A stretch of DNA of 64,000 nt from Telmatactis stephensoni (Eukaryota > Cnidaria > Anthozoa > Actiniaria > Isophelliidae), in contig JALIZF010001755.1 in NCBI GenBank assembly GCA_029948255.1, positions 186,001 to 250,000 of the forward strand. Reading direction: 5' to 3'. Below are positions 22,035-32,961 of the stretch, one piece after another. The position numbers were made by a program, and so were the translations under genes. The notes under the pieces were generated by a model. That model was not told where the DNA came from, made no database searches, and was given only the letters and a program-made list of their open reading frames with translations. Within the stretch, counting starts at the first letter, position 1. Each line of letters begins with the position of its first letter.

Positions 22035-23327
22035 CACTTTTTGACGTCTTCTGTGCATCTATTAGAGTACAGACCCACAGAAAAATGGAATCTAATTGTT
22101 TATAAAATATTCATCGAAATATTTTAACCAATCAGAGCACGCGTAAGATTCAGTGACGTCATCTATGCGTGTAGTGTGTAATCTAATCACACACAGATAC
22201 CTTTTATATGACTGTATAAAACATTCGAAATTCTTGCCGAAACCGTGCAGTGACCGTTGCGGTGTCGTTTTCACAGTTATATGAAAATACTACTATTTCA
22301 ATAAACTTCATTGTCTGGCAAAAGGCCACGAGCGAGCCTACGCGACTCACCTGAAAGGAAGCATGGGCAGAAATGACTTATAATTATAACTTATAATTAT
22401 AAAACCATACAAATATCTACACGACAATTGAAATCTAGCTTGCTCTGACCTTACACACCAAAGAAGTTCATTTGTTTATTCAATAAAAAGTAAGACCACG
22501 GCTGAAAAGAGAGAAGTTTTGCAACTACCCATAATCCTTTTCGGTATAGTCGCGTGGGCTTACGAACCTCTCGTATAACAACCTTTCTAGAAACAGGTGT
22601 ATATCAAAGTGCACAGACACAAGCGGGTATTTTAATCCTTTAATAAAATATTTTTTGCGGTTTTGGCGAGCGTCTCGGTACTCTGATACAAACAGTAGCC
22701 AGCACGTTATGCATATTTTTTTAAAACTGAAAATCGTTTGATTATTTTTACCAGAAGTATTCATGATGAAGAATTTGAAGCTTTTGAAACAACTCGTAGA
22801 TCTCTAGAAATGATTGATGGAACTCATGGATTACCAGCCAACGAGGATCAGGGCACAAGGAACCCACAAGGCCAAAATTGTGATAGTCATGAGTCGGAAA
22901 GTGAGCTTCTTCTTCGTGGAAGGTATACTGTCTTTGAAAACCATTTAAAAGTCCGGAATTACATTGATTACAAAGATCATCAATATCTCAATGGTTTCTT
23001 AGTGCATCCTGTTCTTTCGCAATGTACTGAAAACCGTACCAATTGCAAAAAAATATATATAATAATTCAACTATGACGTCAGTAATTGATATTCGCCCAA
23101 CATTGCATCCTAGCAACCAGCACGATGACAAGCCAAGAAGTCATGACACATCCTCTAGTTTCAGTCCATCTCATCCAAATCGCTACGAATCGGACCCAGA
23201 CCCCAACCATTCTAAAGACATTGGTAATGAAGAAGTTCTTCAGCTACAGGACGAAAATGCCCAAGAAACCAGTGAAACTGAAAAACTTGCAATGAAAAGA
23301 CTACTGGAAGACAATGATAATTGGTGA
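16994..23327 (+). CDS. ApeC transmembrane protein, copy 2 (complete, 519 aa)
   Basis: Exons: 16994-17099, 17855-18079, 19244-19609, 20673-21099, 21526-21579, 22755-22922, 23114-23327. They sum to 1,560 bases with consistent GT-AG borders and phases. Residues 1-30 are a signal peptide. Residues 36-232 form an ApeC domain: WPEGWYGLPQP, TGCPSGW, RYFCMK, QYCIY, NYCCRTDG, LPITKPFVLLAY, SKCQSVKGA, RYCYY, with the eight cysteines expected of the family. Residues 233-345 are a Thr/Pro/Lys-rich mucin-like stalk. About 347-370 is a membrane helix (VGAFLIIAVLIVVLW) followed by RRRRRYSRL, and 375-519 is a polar, acidic tail ending EDNDNW. ApeC proteins of other invertebrates include secreted bacterial-wall-binding and apical-matrix proteins. 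A type I receptor or adhesion role is my inference. YSRL fits a YxxL-type sorting or signalling motif. Confidence 0.88.
18107..18608 (+). repeat. (CCTT)n / (CCCTCCTT)n tract, copy 2
   Basis: Counterpart of the intron-2 pyrimidine tract in copy 1. It is shorter, with GATC-containing variants near its start (18140-18175), and is the main sequence difference between the two duplicated units. Confidence 0.95.
21614..22300. repeat. Nested foldback elements in ApeC intron 5 (copy 2)
   Basis: Outer inverted repeat: tttcatatgactgtgaaaac at the left is mirrored by cacagttatatgaaaat at the right, including mirrored cggcacggttacggc-type motifs. Nested inside is a second hairpin (tctgtactctaatagatgca ... 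tgcatctattagagtacaga) with mirrored gatgacgtcaaa/tttgacgtctt arms. Related elements lie at 34143-34860 (copy 3) and 41090-41690. Confidence 0.8.
22301..22754. other. End of intron 5 of ApeC copy 2, nothing recognised
   Basis: Contains a short tandem of CTTATAATTATAA near 22375-22400 and ends at the exon-6 acceptor. The counterpart in copy 3 received two insertions (35113-35521 and 35550-36064). Confidence 0.5.
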
Positions 23328-25735
23328 GTGCAATGTTGGTTGATGTGGCTGATTGGGAAATGAAAGTCTGAAAATTGAAAAACCAATACTGAGCTGGTCT
23401 TCCGTATCTCCTTTCACATCGCGCGGGGGAAGGGGTACTCCTAAGATTTTGTTCATATGGATGTACAGTGCAATAATTAAGATCCAATTTTTAGGCTCAC
23501 AAGTTTGTTAAAACCGGTTTGGGAGTAAAATTAGTAAGGTGTCACGAGAATGAAAAAGCCCTAACGCTACATTATTCCTATCTAGGATTCGTTTAAGTGT
23601 TGTTGCTGTCGAACTCACCTAAACTCCCGGGCTTTCCCAGAATTCTTTACAATCTTTTTATTAAAAAAATGTACTTTTATCGGGATTTGATGGTATTTCT
23701 ACTAACTCGTTTTCTGCTTTTCGTCAGTATTCTCTGAGTGACTAGGTTTCAGGGCCCATTCTGGCTCAAAAGACACGATAACTTTACGGCTCATTATCTC
23801 ACCCGATATCGATACACTTGTTTTAAACGGGGTTTTTCGAAGCGGGCGTTAATTCATTTCAATCTCTGTTATTCTATCTGTTGACAGGATCGACCCTCTC
23901 ACATCTAGTTCCGAAAGAGATTGCACAACTACAAGATATAGGGATGAAAAAAACTGCTGAGAGAACTGTCCTTTGTCTTCTGTTTATATAACTAAAGTCA
24001 GGGGAGGGGAGGGTTGGTGGGACTTAGCATTGTTTTCTGTTAAAAATAAAGCCAGGGGACGGGATGGTTAGTAGGACTTTGTTAGCGGGGGTGGTTGATC
24101 AGAGGATTGATGCATGATGACCGCTGTGTTGGTGTGGTTGGGGATGGTCAGGCAAATTCTGTGCGTTTTGGATTCGGGACTTTTCGGGACACAAAGGTCA
24201 CGTGACTCTTTGACGATGTGGTGTAGTAATTGAACTAAAGGCAGATGGATGACGGGAGCAATTCGAGCAATTAATCCGCGAATTTGCTTTCTCCCTTTTC
24301 CTTCCCCCCTTTTACTGTATCCCACTCCTCCCTGCCCACTTCTCCCTACACACTCCTCCCTACTCACTCCTCCCTACCCACTCCTTCCTACCCACTTCTC
24401 CCTACCCATACCTCCCTACCCACTCCTCCTTACCCACTCCTTCCTACCCACTTCTCCCTACCCATTGCATACCTCCCTACCCACTCCTCCTTACCCACTC
24501 CTTCCTACCCACTTCTCCCTACCCATACCTCCCTACCCACTCCTCCTTACCCACTCTTTCCTACCCACTTCTCCCTACCCATACCTCCCTACTCACTCCT
24601 CCCTACACACTCCTTCCTACCCACTTCTCCCTACCCATACCTCCCTACTCACTCCTCCCTACCCACTAGCTCCTTCCTACCCACTCCTCCCTACCCATTT
24701 CCACTCTTCCACTTAAACATTCAAATGTTCACATCAGCCAACTTTTTACTGTGATTTAGTCCATTATATCACATATAAATCAAAGAAAAATGGAATATAT
24801 TCCAAATTTGTATATTTGCATACTGTGGATATCTCATCGTCACTTGTATTTTCTTTGTATACAAATTCGCCTAAAGCTTAAGGCTCGTGCGTATACTAGA
24901 AAATACAAGTGACTTGTGGGATATTCCACGGTATGCCACTCGAAACCATTGTATAACTACTCCGGCGGATAGCGCTTATTATAAAGTACCTCATTGTTAG
25001 TATGTCTCTTCTTAAATGGCCAGTCAATTAATTGGACACTTCGATTCACCGGCTCATTTAAACGTGAGTTCGTAACATGAGAACTGAGTTTGTTTGATGT
25101 GTTTTCTCTAACTTGCCACAAGGTTTTTTTTTCTCCGGATCTTCCGTTTTTTTTCCTCCCTCGCCAAAAATGAGTTGAGCCTTGTATGTAACATTTTTAA
25201 TATATAGAAGTAGTAAGTTTGAGTGACAGCAAATGAAGAACACTTAATTAGTACATGGATCTGCTGCTATTAAATGATTATATATTTATTGAGTTTGTTA
25301 TTATTGATTTGTGTTTTGCTTTATCAGTCTTTCAACTCATTTTGTTTCCGTAGTTTATTGATTATTTGTTCTTTTCATTCATTTGTTCTTCCTTCCTTCC
25401 TTCCTTATTTCGAGTTGTTTTAGTATGTTTCTTTCGCTTCTCCCAACCCTCCCTCTATTTTACTTCCGGGAACGAGGGCATGCATTGGGCTACCTGTGTT
25501 TTGTTTACGCCTGAGCGCACGATACGGTACTGAAATTTCTCATCTTGAAAGGGTTCCAGCTTACCCACAAGCTATAGAATGTGAATTTATGTCTGAAAAA
25601 TCTCTAGAACTGACGAGAAGCAATATGAAGAAATTACATTTTTGACTATCCTAAAACGTACCGACGGTACTAAGCTCTGAGGGTAGAATATACAACGGAA
25701 CTGGTCTGGACGTCTTCTCGAACTAGCCATCCTAT
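23328..25735. other. Spacer between ApeC copies 2 and 3
   Basis: No gene. Contains the 3' flank of copy 2, which is homologous to 36786-38870 downstream of copy 3 and so shows the duplication extended past the gene. It also holds G-rich GGGGAGGG tracts (about 24000-24065), a minisatellite (24297-24716) and a SINE-derived segment (25066-25235). Confidence 0.7.
24297..24716 (+). repeat. Minisatellite of CTCCCTACCCA-type units
   Basis: Repeats of cctccctacccactcctc, cttacccactccttc and ctacccacttctc blocks arranged in a higher-order pattern. A shorter homologous array lies at 38583-38775. The Pro/Ser/Leu/Tyr-rich frames across it are not genes. Confidence 0.95.
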
Positions 25736-28700
25736 ATGAAGCAGCGAGAACTTGTTGTCCTTTACCGTATCATATGCATTTGTATGATATTAGCGAGCTC
25801 ACTTGGAGTTCATGTGGTCAGTAGTGGAGAAGGTAAGGAAGATAAGATGCTCGTCTTCGAACATTTCACTGGAAATTTTGCTCATTTCCTAATAGGAACT
25901 GTATCGGGGGTGGAAGCTGAATATTTTGTTTTCAGTATTCAATATTCAAACTGTCGATATTCAATATTCAAAGTAAATTTTCAAATATTCAAAGTAAATT
26001 TTCAAATATTCAAACCTCAATATTGAGGTTGCAAACGTTAGCCCATTCTAACGATGCAAATCCCTAACTGATTTTCATAGTGAGAGTGTACATCAAAACA
26101 AAATATAAACAGTGCCAAACACGATGTATTAGATATACAATCTAATAGAAAAGCAACGCGTTTCAATCTGCAATCATAGTTATCTCAGGTTCGAGCTAGC
26201 ATACAGTATTTGTACATATATGATCTTCGTATAAACACGACCTTTTTACTGATAGCAGAGTTATAAATCTATTAATTCTACTGATAGTCAGCCTCATCAG
26301 CGTGTATCTAGTTTTCAAAACTAATTTAGAACTGGTTTAGCTACAACCAGTGGAATGTTTAAGTTTTTAGTTGATATGTTATACTAATTTAGAACTGGTT
26401 TGTGATTTAATTAATAATGATAATAATTACAACAACAACAATATCAACAACAACAACAACAACAACAATAATAATAATATAATAATATTATAATAATTAA
26501 AAAAAACACACAAAAAACGCGAGAAAAACGCCTGACATGAAGGGCCAGCGACCGGCCCATTTAAAAGATTCATAAAATTGAGATGCAAATAGTTTTGAGA
26601 GTATCTTTTCATGTTTTATTTCATTTTATTTCCTCCATTTTCTAATTTTTCAATGAGCTAGCTGTCAAAAGTGACAGCTGTTTGACATCGCACAGTTTTG
26701 AGGTGTTTTCCAGTGCAAGAATTGACAAGAAGGCAAACAGCTCGCTATAGATTTTATTCCTTTTCAACACCAAAATGATATAATACTCAAAGACATGGCT
26801 ACTGGAGATAACAGAAAGGAATTCTCCATTCGCTTTTGATGCTTACAGCGAAAATTGGACTTGAAAAAGCGATTAAATATCTCCAAAACCGTCGGAATTT
26901 CTGATATCCATGAAATTGGAGTCCGAAGCTGTTTTCTACAAAATCGCCGGGTTTTGTAAGCTTTATATCTTCATCGTAACTGGCAGTTTATTTTCTACTA
27001 CAAACGCCCCAAAATTAATCTATTGTGTCGATATTGTGGTCTTTGCTTTCTTGACAGAGAAAGGGCGAAATAGTCGAACTTGAATTGAGGAAATCAGTGC
27101 AATTGCGAGTGAAGTTTTTGTACTGAGAGTTTCATGCAGCAATTCAGTTTGTTATTAACTTATTTAAGTAAAAAGTACATATTTAAAAATATCACAATAA
27201 ATGAATTAAATCTTTCACAGAAGTTCATTTATTAAAGCTCTTTTACACGGCGCTGGTCCACAAAATTTACGAAAAAGACAAAAACCAAGTTTTACCCCAC
27301 ATGCAACAAGTAGTAAGCCGAACTAAATCATGTCGAATCAGTGTCAAGAAATCAGTGACAGCATGATGGTTAAGTTTTTGACAAGATTATATTAGCTTAT
27401 ACACTTTTTTTTTAGCTCATTGCTCATTTATAATGGATTTATGACTAACTAGTAATCATCGGTCAACTATGCAAAGCAATAAGTTAGGCCGCGGTTCATC
27501 AGCAACAAGCAACAGCCATTTTGTAAACTAATCTAGTTTGAACTAACATATCTTACCTGGATTGATAACTAGGCTTCTCTCTTAATTTACTTCTTCCCAT
27601 TTTTCGGGAAGATGGCGGCTTTGACCGGCTTGGATTTCGAGTTGTAGCGACTTGTTTTACGAGTGATGGAGAAAAGGCACTGAACACGTGCACTGAAGGT
27701 CACACAGAGTGACAAGAGGGTTGGAATGGATAATTCAACCCTTGGGATTCCTTTGTTATCTTTAACATAAAGGAAGCCCAACTGACGGAGCATTGCATAC
27801 TATTGCATTGTGTGAGCCCATATTCCTTGGCTTACACTTGAAACGCGGGCTCTGGCAGGTATAAGTGTTTTTTTTTAGAATCGCTCTAAAAAATAGATAT
27901 TCAATATTCAAACTGTCGATATTCAATATTCAAAGTAAATTTTCAAATATTCAAAGTAAATTTTCAAATATTCAAACTAATCTAAAGTCAATATTCAATA
28001 TTCAATATTCAGCTTCCACCCCCGAAACTGTACAAAATATATTTTCCTAGATATGTTGTGGATATTTCCTACCATAGGAAATTGCATTTTCCAAGATATT
28101 TCCTATCATATAGGAAACAGTAGTCTCCTTCGCAGCCGTTATTAGGGTCGGGTTCCCTGTGGTCATTCCTCCCCACTAACGGCTGCTCACTCGTGTACAA
28201 CATTCCGTTCCCCAGAATCAACCAATCAGGGCGAACTTTCCATATTCTGGAAAGTTTGTCCCAGTCTCTCTCGTCAGTTTAAAAATAAAAATGGCGGAGT
28301 TGACAAGTATATTTTCACATGTTTGCGAGAGATTCAAATTTAGAGGTTTAAATCGACATCAAAAGAAAGCAATCGAACAAGTAGTTGTTAAGAAAAGAGA
28401 TGTTTTCGTAAGTTTACCGACAGGCTTTGGTAAATCAGTCATTTTTCAAGCTTTACCATTTGTTTACGACGAGTACAATGGACACTCGGGGAGGAATGAC
28501 CACAGGGAACCCGACCCTAATAACGGCTGCGAAGGAGACTAAGGAAACAGGCAAAAGTTTCCAGTATTTAATGGCAGAAGCTGGCACAAGTCCGTAGGAA
28601 TTGTCGGGTGAATTTCATTGATTTTGAAAACGAAAATATGATAGCTTTCCAGGTTTTGAGTGTAGAGTTTGACCTCTATTGCCTGACATACACAAAAGGT

Positions 28701-31700
28701 ATACAGACATTGACATTTAGTGAGTGCCTGATGTTGTTTTTCCATATACAATAAACTGATTTCTCAAGTGTCAGTCGCGCTTCAGAAATCGGTATATTGA
28801 AATGCATGATTGCTTACAGAACATGCAATAAACCGATATCTCAAGTGTCTATTGAACTATACGCCCTAATTGAAATGCATGATTGCTTACAGAATATGCA
28901 AAAAGAATATTTCAGCCAAAGAACTGAAATGTATTCTGCTTTCAAATGCCTCATTTTACATGTGACTACCATTAACTTTTCAGTAGAATTTTAACGATGG
29001 AGGGTTACTACAAAGTATGTGCGTTTCGCTAATAAATGTTGCATTATTCTTTCAAACACTGTAAATTACACGATCTACTCCTTTGTCGGCATATACTTCA
29101 AATGGCTTTCTTCTTGACTACACCTAACTGTATGCACTAAGCCTAAGGGACCGGTCATTATTTATCGCCTGGGAGGGTGCGGAGGATTTATTAACAGCGC
29201 CGTAATATTTAACAGACCCCCCCCCCTTCAGTAGCATAATATTGCTTTGATCCCCCCTCTTATGTAGAAAAAGCTTAAGTGATCCCCGCCATAAAGAGAT
29301 ATACACTCGTTCAACGAGTGAAAACGAGTGGAATCGTTACATGAACAAACCAAAACGAACAATATTGAACAGAGTTGCTCTTGATTTTTGGTTTATGTTT
29401 ATACTTGTTTGCATTATAGTTTAGATTTTAAAATTTTTAGATCGTTGATGTTTGCAATCTATATAAAAACCTTCTAACATTTTCAGCGCTACTTGAATAC
29501 CTGTATTGTAAAAAGAAAACTGATGGCAAATCTCCAATTTTAAAACTGAATTTAAAAAACTGAAAGAAAAATGAAGTAGATAAATAAAAGAAAGAAAGAA
29601 AAAACAACAACATGTAGCAAAGTGAAAACAAGATATAGAACCAATTAATCAAAGTATGGATTAAATAGTAGAGAAAATAAATAAAGAGAGAAGAAAGGAA
29701 AAGAGTTTTTTAATTGATGCTATAAATATAAATCAATTATTGAATTAATAACATTATGATTCCCCCAAATTGTATGTGATCTCCCCTTTCATAACTTTCA
29801 TTTTCGTCTGATCCCCCCTTTTGCTTTCATGAAAATTAAGTGATCCCCCCAAAATCCTCCAACCCCCCCCCCCCCCCAGGCGATAAATAATGACCGGTCC
29901 CTAACGTTAACAAATAAAAAATGGCCTCGAACTGAGGTGGTGTGGTCTCGTCACAGGTGTGCGATAAGGACATGAAATCGAGGCCGCAATTTCCCGCGCG
30001 CTGATCCTGCTATTGCAATAACTGAGATTGGCAGAAAAACGAACCCCTCTTTGGAGGTCTTAGCGACGGGCCTGAGAAATTTTGTATTAATGTAACGCAA
30101 TCGTGTAATGATTGTGGTCACGAGTTTGAAACACGTGGTTTCCCAGTACCCTTTGCGGTCTTTGCTTCAAATTGTTATCTGCAGGATCAACTTGTTAATG
30201 TGACGCAATTTTCTGTTTTTAGCATAAATTCCAATAAAGTACTATTCATTATATATGCTTTGTGGGGTGTGGGAGGGGTCTTGAGCAAAATTAGGTGGCC
30301 TCGAATAACAAAAGGAACAGGACCTTGCAAAAAAGTGACAGACAAGGAATGAATCTTAGTGAGGAGTTTATTGGTGGACAGATGCGTGGTGTGGGCGTGG
30401 GGTGGGAGGGAGGGAGGGGGAGGGAGGGGAAAAGGACTTTCCCTTTCCTTTCCCCCTCCCCCCTCCGGTCCTTCCCCTCCCCTTTCGCCCTGGGTCCCCG
30501 AGGATGGCTTCGCTGCGGCAGCAATAACAGTTTACAATGTCTAACTTAGATCAACACAATGTTATCTCTTGTGGTCATTATTGTTTTGTCACTGATGATT
30601 CGTACGTGTTACTTTCGTTCCGTTGTTGCCACAAACCTTCAGGGGAAGGGTGTATTTGTAAGTGTGCAAAATTACCCAGATAGCCTTTGTAAGCAAGATT
30701 TTTTATTGGGGCAACCTCGTAGCCCGAGTGAACGCATGTCATATAATTGAAAACTGTAGTAATCAGACTATTTTCAACAGATAACAATTGGCCTCAGGGT
30801 TCGTATGGCCTGCCTCAACCTAAAACAGGTTGTCCCTCAGGTTGGATTCAAGATAGCTGGATGTCCCAAGAAAGACCTGCAAACAACGATACAAGAACTA
30901 GAGTATCTACTCCGTTCCATCTGAAAGGCAAATTCACTAGAAACATGACCAAGAGGTATTTTTGTGTGAAGGTAAACGCCACATCAAGAGCTTGGCCCCC
31001 AGGTACTAAAGATTTTTACCCACTCAGCTCATTCCTTCCCCCTACCTCCCTTCCTCCCTTCCTCCATTCCTCCCTCCCTTCCTTCCTTTCTTCCTTCCTG
31101 CTTTCCTCCCTCCCTCCCTTCCTTAACTCCTTCCCACCTTCCTTCCCACCTTCCTTCCTTCAAATAAGAAAGAAGAAGAAGGAATCGGAGCAGACTGACG
31201 CAATTGCTCGCGTCAGTTTGTCCCGCGCGTTCATTCCTTCTTTTCTTTTGCTCTTTTTAATAATTAATTAACAGTTAATGATTTTAATTTCGTACAATAA
31301 ATTATGTCTCAAATTTACCATCAAATCAACGATCAAATAAACTAGTTGTTTTTCCTACTATTATTTTTCAGGTCAATACTGTATTTATAGGTACCTTTCC
31401 CACAACTGTCCAATTCACTTTGACATCGGTAATATAGCTTGGAAAGGACTTGATATTCAACATTCCCCCACTCGATTCATTGATAGTGACAATTCTGGCC
31501 GTATTGCATGGATTAAATACTGTTGCAGAACAGATGGAAGAAAAGGGAATATCATCTCTTTACCAATTACCAAGCCTTTTGTCCTTCTCGCTTACCAATC
31601 CAGCAAATGCCAGTCAGTAAAGGGAGCCAGATCAACACAAGAATTCGTACGATATTCCCAGGAAGAGTTTCTTGGTAAAGGAACTCGTCCTTTTGTTGAT

Positions 31701-32925
31701 AAAGATAATTATACTATGAGATACTGCTACTATACAAGTAAGTAATTATAACCTTTAATAAGCAACGTCTGCAGTTTCTGAGGATCGAAGCTTTTGTAGT
31801 GAGAGCTGCGCTCAATCCAATTCATCTGTGGAGTAAGGGCATCGCCCAGAAAACAAATTGAATCAATGATGGTACTGTTCAAATTCTAGTCAGAGATTCA
31901 AAGCCACAGTGGGCCAAGCTACATTTGGAAACCTCGTTAATATCCATGCAATATAGCGTCCCTCTCGTTTTTGCCCGGCAAATAGAGATCACACTTAATC
32001 TCTTCAGTGAATTAATATAACCCTTAAATTAATAGATAATTTACTTTAAAGCTGATTGGCACTATTATATATTGCACTATTGCACGCTACTTTAAATGTA
32101 GGCCACATACTTCATGACTTCCTTTGGCCAGACAACTAGAGGTTGCACTAATCTCTCATTCTTAAAACACCCCTTCTATACGACCACCCATTTATAAGAA
32201 CTAGTTATTTTTGGCCCTAGATTGCACTGTAATGCTAGCTCAGTGGGAAAGAAGATATTGACACGATTTGTTGAGCAGTTTAGTTTGGATCAAAGAGAAA
32301 ACATTTTATTAGATATGTACCAATGATTGTTAACATCAATAAACTTGTCAAATGAACCCTGAGGATAGATAAATGAGTCAAAAAAATCAAATCAAATCTT
32401 TTAGTTGTTTAAGCAGGTTGAATTTCTGGCAACCATTATTGGCTGATGTGGACCTGCTGGCACTCACACTCACTACCTCTACATTAAATATTTTTCATAC
32501 ATCACTCAACTCGCATGTTGATTTTTGCTGAGGGAGGAAAAACCGGAGAACCCGGAGAAAAACCCTCGCTGGCAAGGGAGAGAACAACACATCAAACAAA
32601 CTCAATTCACATCTGGTCACAGCGGGGCTCGAACAGCGAACCCTTGACCGCTAGACCACAGTGGTGAAGACGACGCGTTACAGTACGTACGGCCCACCCA
32701 TGCCACCCAAACGTCCAAACGCTAGCGTTTGGTTTCCTATTAAATCGTAATGACGCCTGACCTACAAGAACACATTAAATATAAATGTGCATATCGGAAG
32801 ATATGCTATTGTCCATCAGTGTATAACGTTTCCTGTCTTGTGCAAGTTTGACGAAGCAATATTTTAAGTTATATGATTTCATCTTACTTTCCTTTCATTT
32901 ATAGAAATCCCTACAACAACAACAA

Positions 32926-32961
<36 letters not shown>

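Noticed and set aside
21526..23327. ITAM or ITIM in the ApeC tail
   Set aside because: Only one YxxL (YSRL) and the residue two before Tyr is Arg, so neither consensus is met.
24297..24716. Regular repeats considered as a CRISPR array
   Set aside because: Units are contiguous pyrimidine-rich minisatellite blocks without unique spacers, in a eukaryotic genome.
24249..24754. Pro/Ser/Leu/Tyr-rich frames of about 155 codons
   Set aside because: Translation of a minisatellite, open in more than one frame.
25904..28025. LTR retrotransposon, because of the 80-base direct repeats
   Set aside because: Outer ends are inverted repeats with a 7-base target duplication, no TG...CA ends, and no gag/pol coding.
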